Position numbers and translations under genes: made by a program | Source: Nocardia asteroides | GTDB lineage: Bacteria > Actinomycetota > Actinomycetes > Mycobacteriales > Mycobacteriaceae | DNA: 64,000 nucleotides | Direction: 5' to 3' | Assembly: GCA_019930625.1 (NCBI GenBank) | Contig: CP082844.1 | Coordinates: 4,836,001 to 4,900,000, forward strand | Notes under the pieces: generated by a model | What the model was told of the DNA's origin: nothing | What the model saw: the letters and a program-made list of their open reading frames with translations, nothing else | Databases searched by the model: none | Shown: piece after piece, positions 24,984-32,655 of the stretch | Position numbering within the stretch: the stretch's first letter is position 1 | How the letters are laid out: every line of letters begins with the position of its first letter

Positions 24984-24994
24984 GTATCCGATAC
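24984..24994. promoter_or_regulatory. GTATC-C-GATAC palindrome before the lactate-oxidase-like gene
   Basis: A perfect 5+1+5 palindrome about 33 bases upstream of the ATG at 24951, with partial symmetry continuing outward (AT/GT). TetR-type repressors commonly bind sites of this size, but no regulator gene adjoins. Confidence 0.4.
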
Positions 24995-25020
24995 GTTTCT
25001 GTAGCGAGTTCGGTTTCCGG

Positions 25021-25833
25021 TCAGGCCCGCAGCGCGCGATACAGGGTCAGCCAGCGATCCGGGGAGACCAGTCCGACCGGTTGTTCGAGTGATACTCCGG
25101 CCTTATCGCAGGCGCGGCGTACGGCTCGGGAGGGGAATTCCCGCCGCAACGAGGCGGCCAGGCTGCCCCCGACTCCGGAGAAACCCAATTCGACCACGTT
25201 GCGGTACTCACCGATCTGCTCGCCCGGCAGCAGCGGATCGGGCCGGGTGCGCAACCGCAGGATGGCGGTGTCGACCTGCGGAACGGGGTGGAAGCTATGC
25301 CTGCCGACCTGTGCGCCGAGTCGGATCGCTGTCGTCGGCCAGTGGCCCACGGTGAGTTTGGTCCACCGGCCGTAGTAGCCGGAGTGCTTACGGGCGAACT
25401 CGAGCTGGGTGAGCAGGGTCGCGGAGGTGAGTCCTCGCGCGGCCAGACACCAGCGCACGATGTCGGTGGTGATGGCGAACGGCACGTTGGCAACGACCGC
25501 GAACGGCTCCCGTGGCGGGCGCGCTTCTCGGAAATCACCCTGGTACAACCGAATTCGCGGATCGTCCGCGTAGCGGCGGCGCAGCAGGGTCGCGTAGCGC
25601 GGATCCTTCTCGTAGGCATGGACCCGGCCGGCCGCAGCCAGCAATTGCCTGGTCAGCATGCCGTCGCCGGGGCCGATCTCGAGGACGAGATCGTCGGCGG
25701 TAACGCCCGAGGCGCGCACGATCAGCCGGGCGACGCCGGCATCGATGAGGAAGTTCTGCGACAGCCGTTTGCGGGTGGTCGCGGGGTGGCTGCCGCTGTC
25801 GCGGGCATGTGAAAGGGAACGATGGCGGGACAT
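25021..25833 (-). CDS. erm: Erm-type 23S rRNA adenine N6-methyltransferase
   Basis: 270 residues. The Erm/KsgA fold is clear: KRLSQNFLIDAGVARLIVRA, the SAM loop EIGPGDGMLT, the acidic YEKDPR, GDFRE, and the catalytic NVPFAITTDIVRWCL motif. The later EFARKHSGYYGRWTKLTV segment marks Erm rather than housekeeping KsgA. It would methylate A2058 of 23S rRNA and give macrolide-lincosamide-streptogramin B resistance. GGAGG at 25840-25844 is its ribosome site. The ~230-base leader encodes a short peptide with an RLR motif and can form hairpins, suggesting drug-inducible expression. Confidence 0.85.
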   Translation of the reverse strand: MSRHRSLSHARDSGSHPATTRKRLSQNFLIDAGVARLIVRASGVTADDLVLEIGPGDGMLTRQLLAAAGRVHAYEKDPRYATLLRRRYADDPRIRLYQGDFREARPPREPFAVVANVPFAITTDIVRWCLAARGLTSATLLTQLEFARKHSGYYGRWTKLTVGHWPTTAIRLGAQVGRHSFHPVPQVDTAILRLRTRPDPLLPGEQIGEYRNVVELGFSGVGGSLAASLRREFPSRAVRRACDKAGVSLEQPVGLVSPDRWLTLYRALRA

Positions 25834-25840
25834 GGGTGTC

Positions 25841-25852
25841 CTCCGAACGGAG
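25841..25852 (-). promoter_or_regulatory. Hairpin covering the erm ribosome site
   Basis: On the minus strand CTCCG and CGGAG flank TT, so CTCC can pair with the GGAG of the ribosome site. The stem is short and the loop tight; it would matter only together with other leader structure. Confidence 0.35.
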
Positions 25853-25907
25853 TGGTCGAATCAGGAAGGGTGATTCGCCCGGACCCATGCCAGGGCACGT
25901 GGAGACC

Positions 25908-25928
25908 GGCGACCGGTTACCGGCCGCC
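25908..25928 (-). promoter_or_regulatory. GC-rich hairpin between leader ORF and erm
   Basis: On the minus strand GGCGGCCGG and CCGGTCGCC pair over 9 bases with one G-U pair around a TAA loop. It starts 22 bases after the leader stop codon. It may be an attenuator; no U-tract follows. Confidence 0.45.
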
Positions 25929-25950
25929 GTCGCGGATTGCGCTCAACGGA

Positions 25951-26061
25951 TCAGGAGATCGGAGCGATACGGTGCGCCGGCAGAGCCCAGGCCTCCGTAC
26001 GCAGCCGGATGTAATACGCGCCGACCGCGCACGCTCCGTTCGCACCAGGACTGCCGCACAT
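25951..26061 (-). CDS. Candidate 36-aa erm leader peptide with RLR motif
   Basis: An ATG at 26061 opens a 36-codon frame that begins MCGSPGANGA and contains YYIRLRTEAW, with Arg-Leu-Arg at codons 19-21 (26007-25999). Arg/Lys-X-Arg/Lys is the known motif at which macrolide-bound ribosomes stall, as in ErmDL. A possible -10 TACGTT (26074-26069) sits 7 bases before the ATG, which would make the leader leaderless. An overlapping 45-codon frame from 26080 (MTYVAGH...) is the alternative. It is too short for ordinary gene calling; the assignment is inference. Confidence 0.45.
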   Translation of the reverse strand: MCGSPGANGACAVGAYYIRLRTEAWALPAHRIAPIS

Positions 26062-26154
26062 GCCCCGCAACGTACGTCATCGGTCTATCCGTATGCCACT
26101 TGTTTTCCCGGTCGGGTCGGTTCCGGCGCTGTGCCGGACCCCCTCGCGCGTGGC

Positions 26155-28266
26155 TCAGCGGGAGGTCGGCTGATCCACCGCGTCCGCCTCGTGCTGCTCG
26201 GCGGCGTAGGCCCGCCAGGATTTGGCCTCCGCGTGCTTGCCCAGCTGGTCGAGCAGATCGGCGAGTTCGGCGATGGCGCGAGGTTCGCGGCGGTCGGCGG
26301 CGGTGCGCCACCAGGATTCGGCTCCGACGGGATCGCCACGCCGTAGTCGTACCATGCCGAGTTCGTATGCCGCCCCGGCATGTCCGGCTTCGGAGGCCTG
26401 CGCCCACAGTTCGCATGCTTGTTCTTCCTCGCCACGGCGGTACATCGCGACGCCGAGGTCGTAGAGCGCGCCGCGATAGCCGGGATCGCCCGACTGTCCC
26501 GGCTCGCTCGCTCGCGGCGATGCACCTACAGTCGAGGATCTTTCGGCGGGTCGCACCGGTTTGTCCAACGCCGATGCGGTGGTGTGAACCTGAATGCTCG
26601 ACGCTGCGACCGGCGTACTCGGCATCGGAAGGGTCTGCGTGACCAGTGCGCTGGGATCGTCGGCAGGGTGCTCTGGGGGCGGTGAGTGCGGCGCCTGCGG
26701 AGCGGCGGGTGAGTTCGAGACCTCGGGGGCGGAGCGTGGCTGCGCTGGTGGTGGTCCGGAGTCGGGAAGCGAGGCTTCCGCCGGGGACCGGGTGGGGGTG
26801 CCGGTCGGGTCGAAAGCGCGAGATGCCTCCGGTGCGGTCCACGGGTTCGTGACCAGGGGCTCGCAATCGGTGGGCGAATTGTTCGCAGCGGCGGAGCCCG
26901 GGGAGTGCGGGGCGGGATGAGGTTGCGCTAGCGGAGAATCGGAGTCAGAGGACGAAGTCTCTGCCGGGGATTCGGTGTGGGTGCCGGTCGAGTCGAAAGC
27001 GTTGAACGCGTCCGGTGCGGTCCACGGGTTCGTGACCAGGGGGTCGGGATCGGTGCGCGGACCATTCGCGGCGGGCCGAGTGGTAGCGGGGGAAAGGAAT
27101 TCCGGTGCGGGTGGCGTGTTGCCGATCAGCAGGCCGGAACCACGGCGCGCGGGGTCTTCGGGCGGATGCGTGTGCGCGACCGGAGGGCCGAAGGCGCCGT
27201 ACGGGTCCGGCGCGGATCTTCCGTTCACAGCCCGGCGCTCGGGCGCCGAGCGTTGCGCGGATTGGCCGGTCTGCTCGTGCGGTAGCCGCGAGCCGGTCGA
27301 GGCGGACTCGCCGTCTGTTCCGGAGGCGGCGTCGGCGGCGAGTGAGTCGGGGCCGGTGTGCGTGACGTCGGCCGCGGGCTGTCCGACGAGTGGGCGCGGC
27401 AGCGGGTTCGGGTTGTCCGGTGTCGGCGAGCCGAGAGAAGCCTGCGAGGTTTCGGGGGTTGCTCGGGAGGACTGTAAGTTCACGAACAGACTGCCGGGGC
27501 GGCGGGGCGGGCCGCTCTGCATAGCTTGCCCGTTCACGCCGTTTCCGGCGGCGGGGGGATGGGCGGCAGGCTGCTCGACGGAAGCTGCCGGTTCGGTCGG
27601 AGCGGGTCCGGCGTCGATACGAGGGACCGGCATGGTCGGCGCGGTCGGCGGGCCCGCCGAAGAGGCCGGCGGCGGGGCGGGCGAACTCATGCTGGTCGGG
27701 GACGTCGCGGGTGGGGCCGGCGGTTCGGGTGCGACGGCCGTGGGAGCGGTGGACACCTCCACGACCAGGTTCGCGAAGTTCGGCGGTCCCTCGCCGATGC
27801 TGCACCACAGGACGATGCGACCGTTGGGCCGGTGCTCGACGACGATGCCGTAGTTACCCGTCCAGGACTTCTGCGTTCCGAATTCGTCCACCCAGACCGG
27901 AGTCAGGGTCACCAGAGTCGCCGGCGCGGTCGGCGTGACGTCGAAGCTGACGCCCGCGGCCAGCGCGTCGCTCCACGCGTCGACTCCGGCGAGGGACCGC
28001 CCGTGCAGGTCCAGGTAGCCGTCGATGACCGACAGCCCCATCCCGAGCCCGCGCAGTCCGGCGGGCGGCGCGGCGGAAATCATCGTCAAGGTGACGGTGG
28101 TAGGCGCTGGGCCGACTTGCTCGGTGTACATCGGGTAGACCATGCTGCCGTGCCAGACGATCGGGTCCGCGCTCTGGTAACGCGCGGCCAGCGGCAGCTC
28201 TTCGGGCGTATTCCGGGCAGCCCAGGACGAATACCGCTCGTTCACTGTCGCGCGCCCGCCTTCCAC
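26155..28266 (-). CDS. Large proline-rich protein with C-terminal Sel1/TPR-like repeats
   Basis: 703 residues in three parts. Residues ~1-165 form a globular, mixed domain of unknown family (for example DPIVWHGSMVYPMYTEQVGP). Residues ~170-580 are low-complexity Pro/Ala/Ser/Thr and contain a 61-residue duplication led by LVTNPWTAP. Residues ~595-690 hold Sel1/TPR-like helical repeats (ALYDLGVAMYRRGEEEQACE, AAYELGMVRLRRGDP, AIAELADLLDQLGK). No signal peptide or membrane helix is seen. The repeats point to a protein-interaction scaffold. The GTG at 28266 is uncertain; a second GTG at 28245 is in frame. It lies upstream of the erm leader on the same strand. Confidence 0.65.
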   Translation of the reverse strand: MEGGRATVNERYSSWAARNTPEELPLAARYQSADPIVWHGSMVYPMYTEQVGPAPTTVTLTMISAAPPAGLRGLGMGLSVIDGYLDLHGRSLAGVDAWSDALAAGVSFDVTPTAPATLVTLTPVWVDEFGTQKSWTGNYGIVVEHRPNGRIVLWCSIGEGPPNFANLVVEVSTAPTAVAPEPPAPPATSPTSMSSPAPPPASSAGPPTAPTMPVPRIDAGPAPTEPAASVEQPAAHPPAAGNGVNGQAMQSGPPRRPGSLFVNLQSSRATPETSQASLGSPTPDNPNPLPRPLVGQPAADVTHTGPDSLAADAASGTDGESASTGSRLPHEQTGQSAQRSAPERRAVNGRSAPDPYGAFGPPVAHTHPPEDPARRGSGLLIGNTPPAPEFLSPATTRPAANGPRTDPDPLVTNPWTAPDAFNAFDSTGTHTESPAETSSSDSDSPLAQPHPAPHSPGSAAANNSPTDCEPLVTNPWTAPEASRAFDPTGTPTRSPAEASLPDSGPPPAQPRSAPEVSNSPAAPQAPHSPPPEHPADDPSALVTQTLPMPSTPVAASSIQVHTTASALDKPVRPAERSSTVGASPRASEPGQSGDPGYRGALYDLGVAMYRRGEEEQACELWAQASEAGHAGAAYELGMVRLRRGDPVGAESWWRTAADRREPRAIAELADLLDQLGKHAEAKSWRAYAAEQHEADAVDQPTSR
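26828..27042. repeat. Two identical 32-bp repeats inside the proline-rich gene
   Basis: The sequence at 26828-26859 recurs without change at 27011-27042, exactly 183 bases (61 codons) apart and in frame. It encodes the LVTNPWTAP part of a longer duplicated block whose flanks have diverged, so the copies look recently homogenised or tightly constrained. Confidence 0.8.
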
Positions 28267-28579
28267 CCGATCCCGACCGCCGCCCCCGCGCCGGGCGGCC
28301 GGGTATACCGTACTAGCCGCGAACCAGAACTGCGCCGCAAACCCCTGGCCCTGGGTAATGCCCTGCGCGCAACGCTACCGGGGAGTTCGCACCTTTCCCA
28401 ATGGTGCGCGGCGGGGCGCCCGACCTATCCGCGCACGCCGGCGTCACCGGTTCCCGGCGGCACGGCGTTCCAGGGTGGCCGAATCCTTTCCCAGCATCCG
28501 GAACAGCCGATACATCGGAATCGTGAGCGCCTTTCGCGGAATGCCAAAAGGCTGACCAAGCGCTTGCTACGCTCGATCG
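28267..28579. other. Divergent intergenic region
   Basis: No gene is supported. An extended -10 element TGCTACGCT ends at 28572, 7 bases before the ATG at 28580, which suggests a leaderless transcript for the DapB-like gene. I saw no matching promoter for the minus-strand gene. Confidence 0.45.
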
Positions 28580-29662
28580 ATGATCTCCACGGTGGTCTGG
28601 GGCACCGGCAATGTCGGCCGCGCGGCCATCCGGGCCGTCGACGCCCATCCGGCGCTGCGCCTGACCGGGGTGCTGGTGCACGATCGGGCGAAGGTCGGTC
28701 GCGACGCGGGCGACCTCGGCGGACTCGGTCGACAACTCGGTATCGCCGCCACCGGCGACATCGGCGGAGTTCTCGATGCGCGCCCGGACGCGGTCGTCTA
28801 CGCGGCCTCCGGCGACATCCGTCCCGACGACGCGCTCGCCGACATCGTGCGCGCACTACGCGTGGGCGCCGTGGTGGTCACACCAGCGCTGTACGCGCTC
28901 TACGACCCGCGCAACGCCCCGCCGGAAGTACGCGATCCCGTCCTGGAGGCGATCGCCGCGGGCGGCGGATCGCTGTTCGTCTCCGGCATCGACCCCGGTT
29001 GGGGCAACGACGTGCTGCCCCTGCTGATCAGCGGGCTCGGCAGCACGGTCGAGACGATCCGCTGCCAGGAGATCTTCGACTATTCCACCTACGACCAGCC
29101 GGACTCGGTGCGCTACCTGGTCGGCATGGGCCAGCCGATGGACTATCAACCGCCGATGCTCGCGCCGTCGGTGCCCGCCATGGTGTGGGGCGGGCAGATC
29201 CGGCTGATGGCACGGGCGCTCGGCGTCGAACTCGACGAGATCCGCGAGACGCTGGACCGGCGGGCCCTGGACGCCACCGTCGCCACGGCGTCGATGGGGG
29301 AGTTCGCGGTGGGCACGCAGGGCGCCGTGCGTTTCGAGGTCCAAGGCATCGTCGAGGGTCAGCCGCGTCTGGTCATCGAGCATGTCACCCGCATCCATCC
29401 GTCCTGTGCCCCCGACTGGCCCGTGCCAGCCGACGGCGGCGCGGGCGCGCACCGGGTGATCATCGAGGGTCACCCGCGCATCGAAGTGACCGTCGAGGCG
29501 ACCGACGAGGAAGGCAACCGTTCCTCAGGCGGGAACGCCACGGCGGTCGGCCGCCTGGTCGGTGCCATCGATTGGCTGGTCGCCGCGAAGCCCGGACTCT
29601 ATGACGCACTGGAGGTCCCATTGCGCCCCGCGATCGGCAAACTCGGAAGGAAGCAGCCATGA
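28580..29662 (+). CDS. DapB-like NAD(P)-binding reductase
   Basis: 360 residues. A Rossmann motif VVWGTGNVGRAAIRAV opens the protein, and the layout follows the dihydrodipicolinate-reductase-like / 2,4-diaminopentanoate-dehydrogenase group common in mycolata. It is longer than true DapB (~250 residues), and DapB's HHxxKxD substrate motif is not visible, so it is unlikely to make lysine. The real substrate is unknown. The ATG at 28580 has no ribosome site but a -10 element 7 bases away. Its stop overlaps the next gene's ATG by 4 bases. Confidence 0.75.
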   Translation: MISTVVWGTGNVGRAAIRAVDAHPALRLTGVLVHDRAKVGRDAGDLGGLGRQLGIAATGDIGGVLDARPDAVVYAASGDIRPDDALADIVRALRVGAVVVTPALYALYDPRNAPPEVRDPVLEAIAAGGGSLFVSGIDPGWGNDVLPLLISGLGSTVETIRCQEIFDYSTYDQPDSVRYLVGMGQPMDYQPPMLAPSVPAMVWGGQIRLMARALGVELDEIRETLDRRALDATVATASMGEFAVGTQGAVRFEVQGIVEGQPRLVIEHVTRIHPSCAPDWPVPADGGAGAHRVIIEGHPRIEVTVEATDEEGNRSSGGNATAVGRLVGAIDWLVAAKPGLYDALEVPLRPAIGKLGRKQP

Positions 29663-30150
29663 TCATCGACGTTCCCGAGGGGAAGGATCCGATCGGCTAT
29701 GTGTGGGGTGAGATGGTTCCCGGGATCGGCGTCGCCGCTTCGAACTTCTCACTGTCGGTGTACTCGCACAGCACCCTCGGCCTCCGGGAATTCGAGGCGG
29801 CCAGGCTGCGCATCGCCCAGATCAACGGTTGCCTGTTCTGCATGGACTGGCGTACCGAGCGGGACGGGACGAAGGTCGAGCCCGAATTCGCCGAGGCCGT
29901 CACGCAGTGGCGGACCACCGACGCCTTCGACGAGCGCACCCGGCTCGCCGCCGAATACGCCGAACGCTACGCCACCGACCACCACAATCTCGACGAAGAG
30001 TTCTGGAGCCGGATGCTCGCCCGCTACAGCCAGGCGGAAGTGGTCGAGCTGAGCATGAGCATCGGCTCATGGCTCGCTTTCGGCCGGCTCAACCACGTCC
30101 TCGGCCTGGACGCGGTCTGCGTTCTGCCCGGTCATTCCACCGGCCGATGA
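29659..30150 (+). CDS. Carboxymuconolactone-decarboxylase/AhpD-like protein
   Basis: 163 residues with the AhpD-fold helix pair and a redox CxxC in INGCLFCMDWRTER at ~55-60, followed by FDERTRLAAEYAERYATDHH. AhpD-like proteins use the CxxC for peroxide or thiol chemistry; others are small-molecule decarboxylases, and the intact CxxC favours the former. It is translated together with the DapB-like reductase through an ATGA overlap, so the two probably act on one pathway or its by-products. Confidence 0.8.
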   Translation: MIIDVPEGKDPIGYVWGEMVPGIGVAASNFSLSVYSHSTLGLREFEAARLRIAQINGCLFCMDWRTERDGTKVEPEFAEAVTQWRTTDAFDERTRLAAEYAERYATDHHNLDEEFWSRMLARYSQAEVVELSMSIGSWLAFGRLNHVLGLDAVCVLPGHSTGR

Positions 30151-30166
30151 AATCCGCGCGGGCGGG

Positions 30167-30874
30167 TCAGGCCGAGATCCTCGAAACCCACGCGGGTTGC
30201 CCGTCGACCAGGCCCAGCTCGAACTCCTCGGGAGCGTCGAGCACGGCGCCTAACCGGCACAGCGCTTGATCCGCCGAGATCTCCGCGGGAAAGCGAATGT
30301 ATTCGAGTGTGGCGCCGGATATCCGGGCCCGGAATCGGTACCGGAATTCGACCTGACCCGCGTAGGTCAGCGCGATGCGGCCCTGCCAGTCGATGTCGTG
30401 CCTGCCGTCGGCGCGCCGGGTGAAGAACACTTCCTGGTCGGCGACCGAATCATGGCCGAGAAGATAGATGTTGAACGCCAGGCATTCGACGTCGTCGGCA
30501 TGCGCCAAGGGGAGCGGATCGACCGTGAGGCGCTGCGGCTGCGGAGATCTCAGCAGGAAAGGACGGCCGGGCGCCGCGGCGCGCAGCCCCGTGGCGTCGT
30601 CCTCGCCCCAGTACGTGGACGACAGCGTGCAGCTGCGGTAGTTCTGCCAGACGATCGGCGACAGCCAGCTCTCGCCGTCCTCCTCGTCGTCATCGGGATC
30701 GCGTTCGGCGTTGTATGCCGCGGACCGCAGATGCAGATCGAACCACAGGCCGCCGGCCTGGTCCATGCGGCCGGTCCACGCGAACTCTTCGATCGCGTGC
30801 CCTTCCGGCCACGGATTTCCCGGGAACACAATTCTCCCGGCGGGCGAAATACGCACCAGGTCGGTCCTTTCCAT
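30167..30874 (-). CDS. Protein of unknown function, 235 aa
   Basis: A soluble, acidic protein with many aromatic residues (WFDLHLRSAAYNAERDPDDD, then SWLSPIVWQNYRSCTLSSTY) and a beta-rich appearance; no signal peptide or membrane helix. I do not recognise the family. Codon positions are strongly GC-biased as in neighbouring genes, which supports a real gene. It converges on the AhpD-like gene with a 16-base gap, and its start faces the end of the permease gene. Confidence 0.6.
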   Translation of the reverse strand: MERTDLVRISPAGRIVFPGNPWPEGHAIEEFAWTGRMDQAGGLWFDLHLRSAAYNAERDPDDDEEDGESWLSPIVWQNYRSCTLSSTYWGEDDATGLRAAAPGRPFLLRSPQPQRLTVDPLPLAHADDVECLAFNIYLLGHDSVADQEVFFTRRADGRHDIDWQGRIALTYAGQVEFRYRFRARISGATLEYIRFPAEISADQALCRLGAVLDAPEEFELGLVDGQPAWVSRISA

Positions 30875-30949
30875 GCCGACACACCCTAGCGACCGACGCC
30901 GACAAACTCGACACGCCAGAACCGGGAACCCGCCCCGGCCGGTTGGGCC

Positions 30950-32509
30950 TCAGGCGTTGGCAGGCGCCTGCTCCGGTTGGCCCGCGGGCGGCTCGTCCAC
31001 GGTCCGCTTCGGCCCGGTGAACCAGGTCCGGGCCGACACCAGCCACCAGATGCCGATCGCACCCACCACGACGACCAGGGTGATCGGCGCGTAATTCACG
31101 GTATTCCAGGTGAAGTCGCCGTGCCACGGATATCCGCGGGCGTCGGTGGGCAGGATGAACAGGATGCTGATCAGCGTGATCCAGATCAGCGCGACCACAC
31201 CGATGGGGCGGTACCACTTCCCCAGTTGCCATGGACCGGTGCGGAATCGAGCGCCGTGGCGTTGCCGCAACAGGATCGGAATGCCATAGGCGATGTAGAG
31301 CCCGATGGTCGCGACCGACGTGGCCGCGGCGTAGGCGGTCGGCGCGTTCGCGGCGGGTACCAGCATCGACGGAATCAGCAGAACGAAGGCGAAGAACGAG
31401 ATGAACAGCACCGCGTGCACCGGTACCTTCCGCGCGGAAAGCCTCGACCAGAATTTCGAACCCGGCACCGCGCCGTCGCGCGCGAACGCGAACAGCATCC
31501 GGGAAGCCGAGGTCACGGAGGCGTACCCACAGAACAATTGCGCGACCGCCGCGATGATCAGCAGCAGACCCGACCAGAACCCGCTCAGGGAGTTCTCCAG
31601 GATGTAGATCACGGGGTACCCGCTGTTCTGCTCCGGATCCAGCGCGTCGTCGAGATCCGGAATGGCGAACGTCACCGCCATGATGAGCAGATAACCGGCG
31701 ATCGCCGACACGATGATCGTGTTGATGATCCCTTTGGCCGCCATCCGGGACGCGTCGTGCGTCTCCTCCGACATGTGCGCCGAAGCGTCGTAACCGGTGA
31801 ACGTGTACTGCGCGTGCAGCAGGCCGAGCAGGAAGCTGAACGCGACGCCGCCGAATCCGATCGCGCTGTTGTCGACTGTTTCGGTGAAGACCCATCCGGC
31901 GCTCTGATGGTGTTGCGCGCCGAACCCGAGTACGACGACGAAGATCGCCACACCCACGACGTGCCACCACGCGGACACGTTGTTGATCACCGCCGACAGA
32001 TGCGGGCCGAGCACGTTCGATACCGCGTGCAAGACCAGAATGGCGGCGAAGACGAGAAAGATCGCGGTGCGGTCGGTGCCGATGTCGATGCCGACGACGT
32101 TCAGCACGACTGTGGTGAAGATGGCCGCGCCGTAGTCGATCGCCGCGGTGACCGCGATCTGTCCGATCAGGTTGAACCATCCGGTGAACCAGCCCCACAC
32201 CGGTCCGCCCAGCTCGGACGCCCACCAGTACAGCCCGCCCGAGGTGGGGTACGCGGAGGCCAATTCCGCCATGGCGAGCCCCACGAACAGCACCATGATC
32301 GAGACCAATGGCCAACCCCAGGCCATGGTGATCGGGCCGCCGTTGGCCAAACCGATGCCGTAGCTGGCCAGTCCACCGGTGAGGATGGACACGATCGTGA
32401 AACTGATGGCGAAATTGGAGAAACCCGACCAGGATCTGGCCAGTTCTTGTTTGTAACCCAGTTCGGCGAGCCGGCGTTCGTCGTCGGAAGGGGATCGGGT
32501 TTCGGTCAT
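30950..32509 (-). CDS. APC-family amino acid permease
   Basis: 519 residues with about 12 transmembrane helices. The first helices have the typical FSNFAISFTIVSILTGGLAS unwound-helix stretch, and the loop TGYDASAHMSEETHDASRMA is the signature of the ACT/GABA-permease branch of the APC superfamily. It should import an amino acid or amine by proton symport; the substrate (GABA, choline or other) is not fixed. The tail is cytosolic and Pro-rich. It appears to be transcribed alone, facing away from the disulfide-reductase-like gene. Confidence 0.87.
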   Translation of the reverse strand: MTETRSPSDDERRLAELGYKQELARSWSGFSNFAISFTIVSILTGGLASYGIGLANGGPITMAWGWPLVSIMVLFVGLAMAELASAYPTSGGLYWWASELGGPVWGWFTGWFNLIGQIAVTAAIDYGAAIFTTVVLNVVGIDIGTDRTAIFLVFAAILVLHAVSNVLGPHLSAVINNVSAWWHVVGVAIFVVVLGFGAQHHQSAGWVFTETVDNSAIGFGGVAFSFLLGLLHAQYTFTGYDASAHMSEETHDASRMAAKGIINTIIVSAIAGYLLIMAVTFAIPDLDDALDPEQNSGYPVIYILENSLSGFWSGLLLIIAAVAQLFCGYASVTSASRMLFAFARDGAVPGSKFWSRLSARKVPVHAVLFISFFAFVLLIPSMLVPAANAPTAYAAATSVATIGLYIAYGIPILLRQRHGARFRTGPWQLGKWYRPIGVVALIWITLISILFILPTDARGYPWHGDFTWNTVNYAPITLVVVVGAIGIWWLVSARTWFTGPKRTVDEPPAGQPEQAPANA

Positions 32510-32655
32510 GTGGTGCTCCCGGGTGAAAACGCTGCCCTCATACCGCGTTTGTCAGAAGAACAGTGTGGAGTACCGATCGGTCGGCCGCAGGGCAACCGGC
32601 AAAGTCGCGAAACGGCGGCCCCGGCACCCGCCCAGCGTGGGCCGAACGTAGCGTG

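Noticed and set aside
27526..29604. 692-codon plus-strand frame spanning the proline-rich and DapB-like genes
   Set aside because: Arg/Gly-rich shadow translation that crosses two well-supported genes in other frames.
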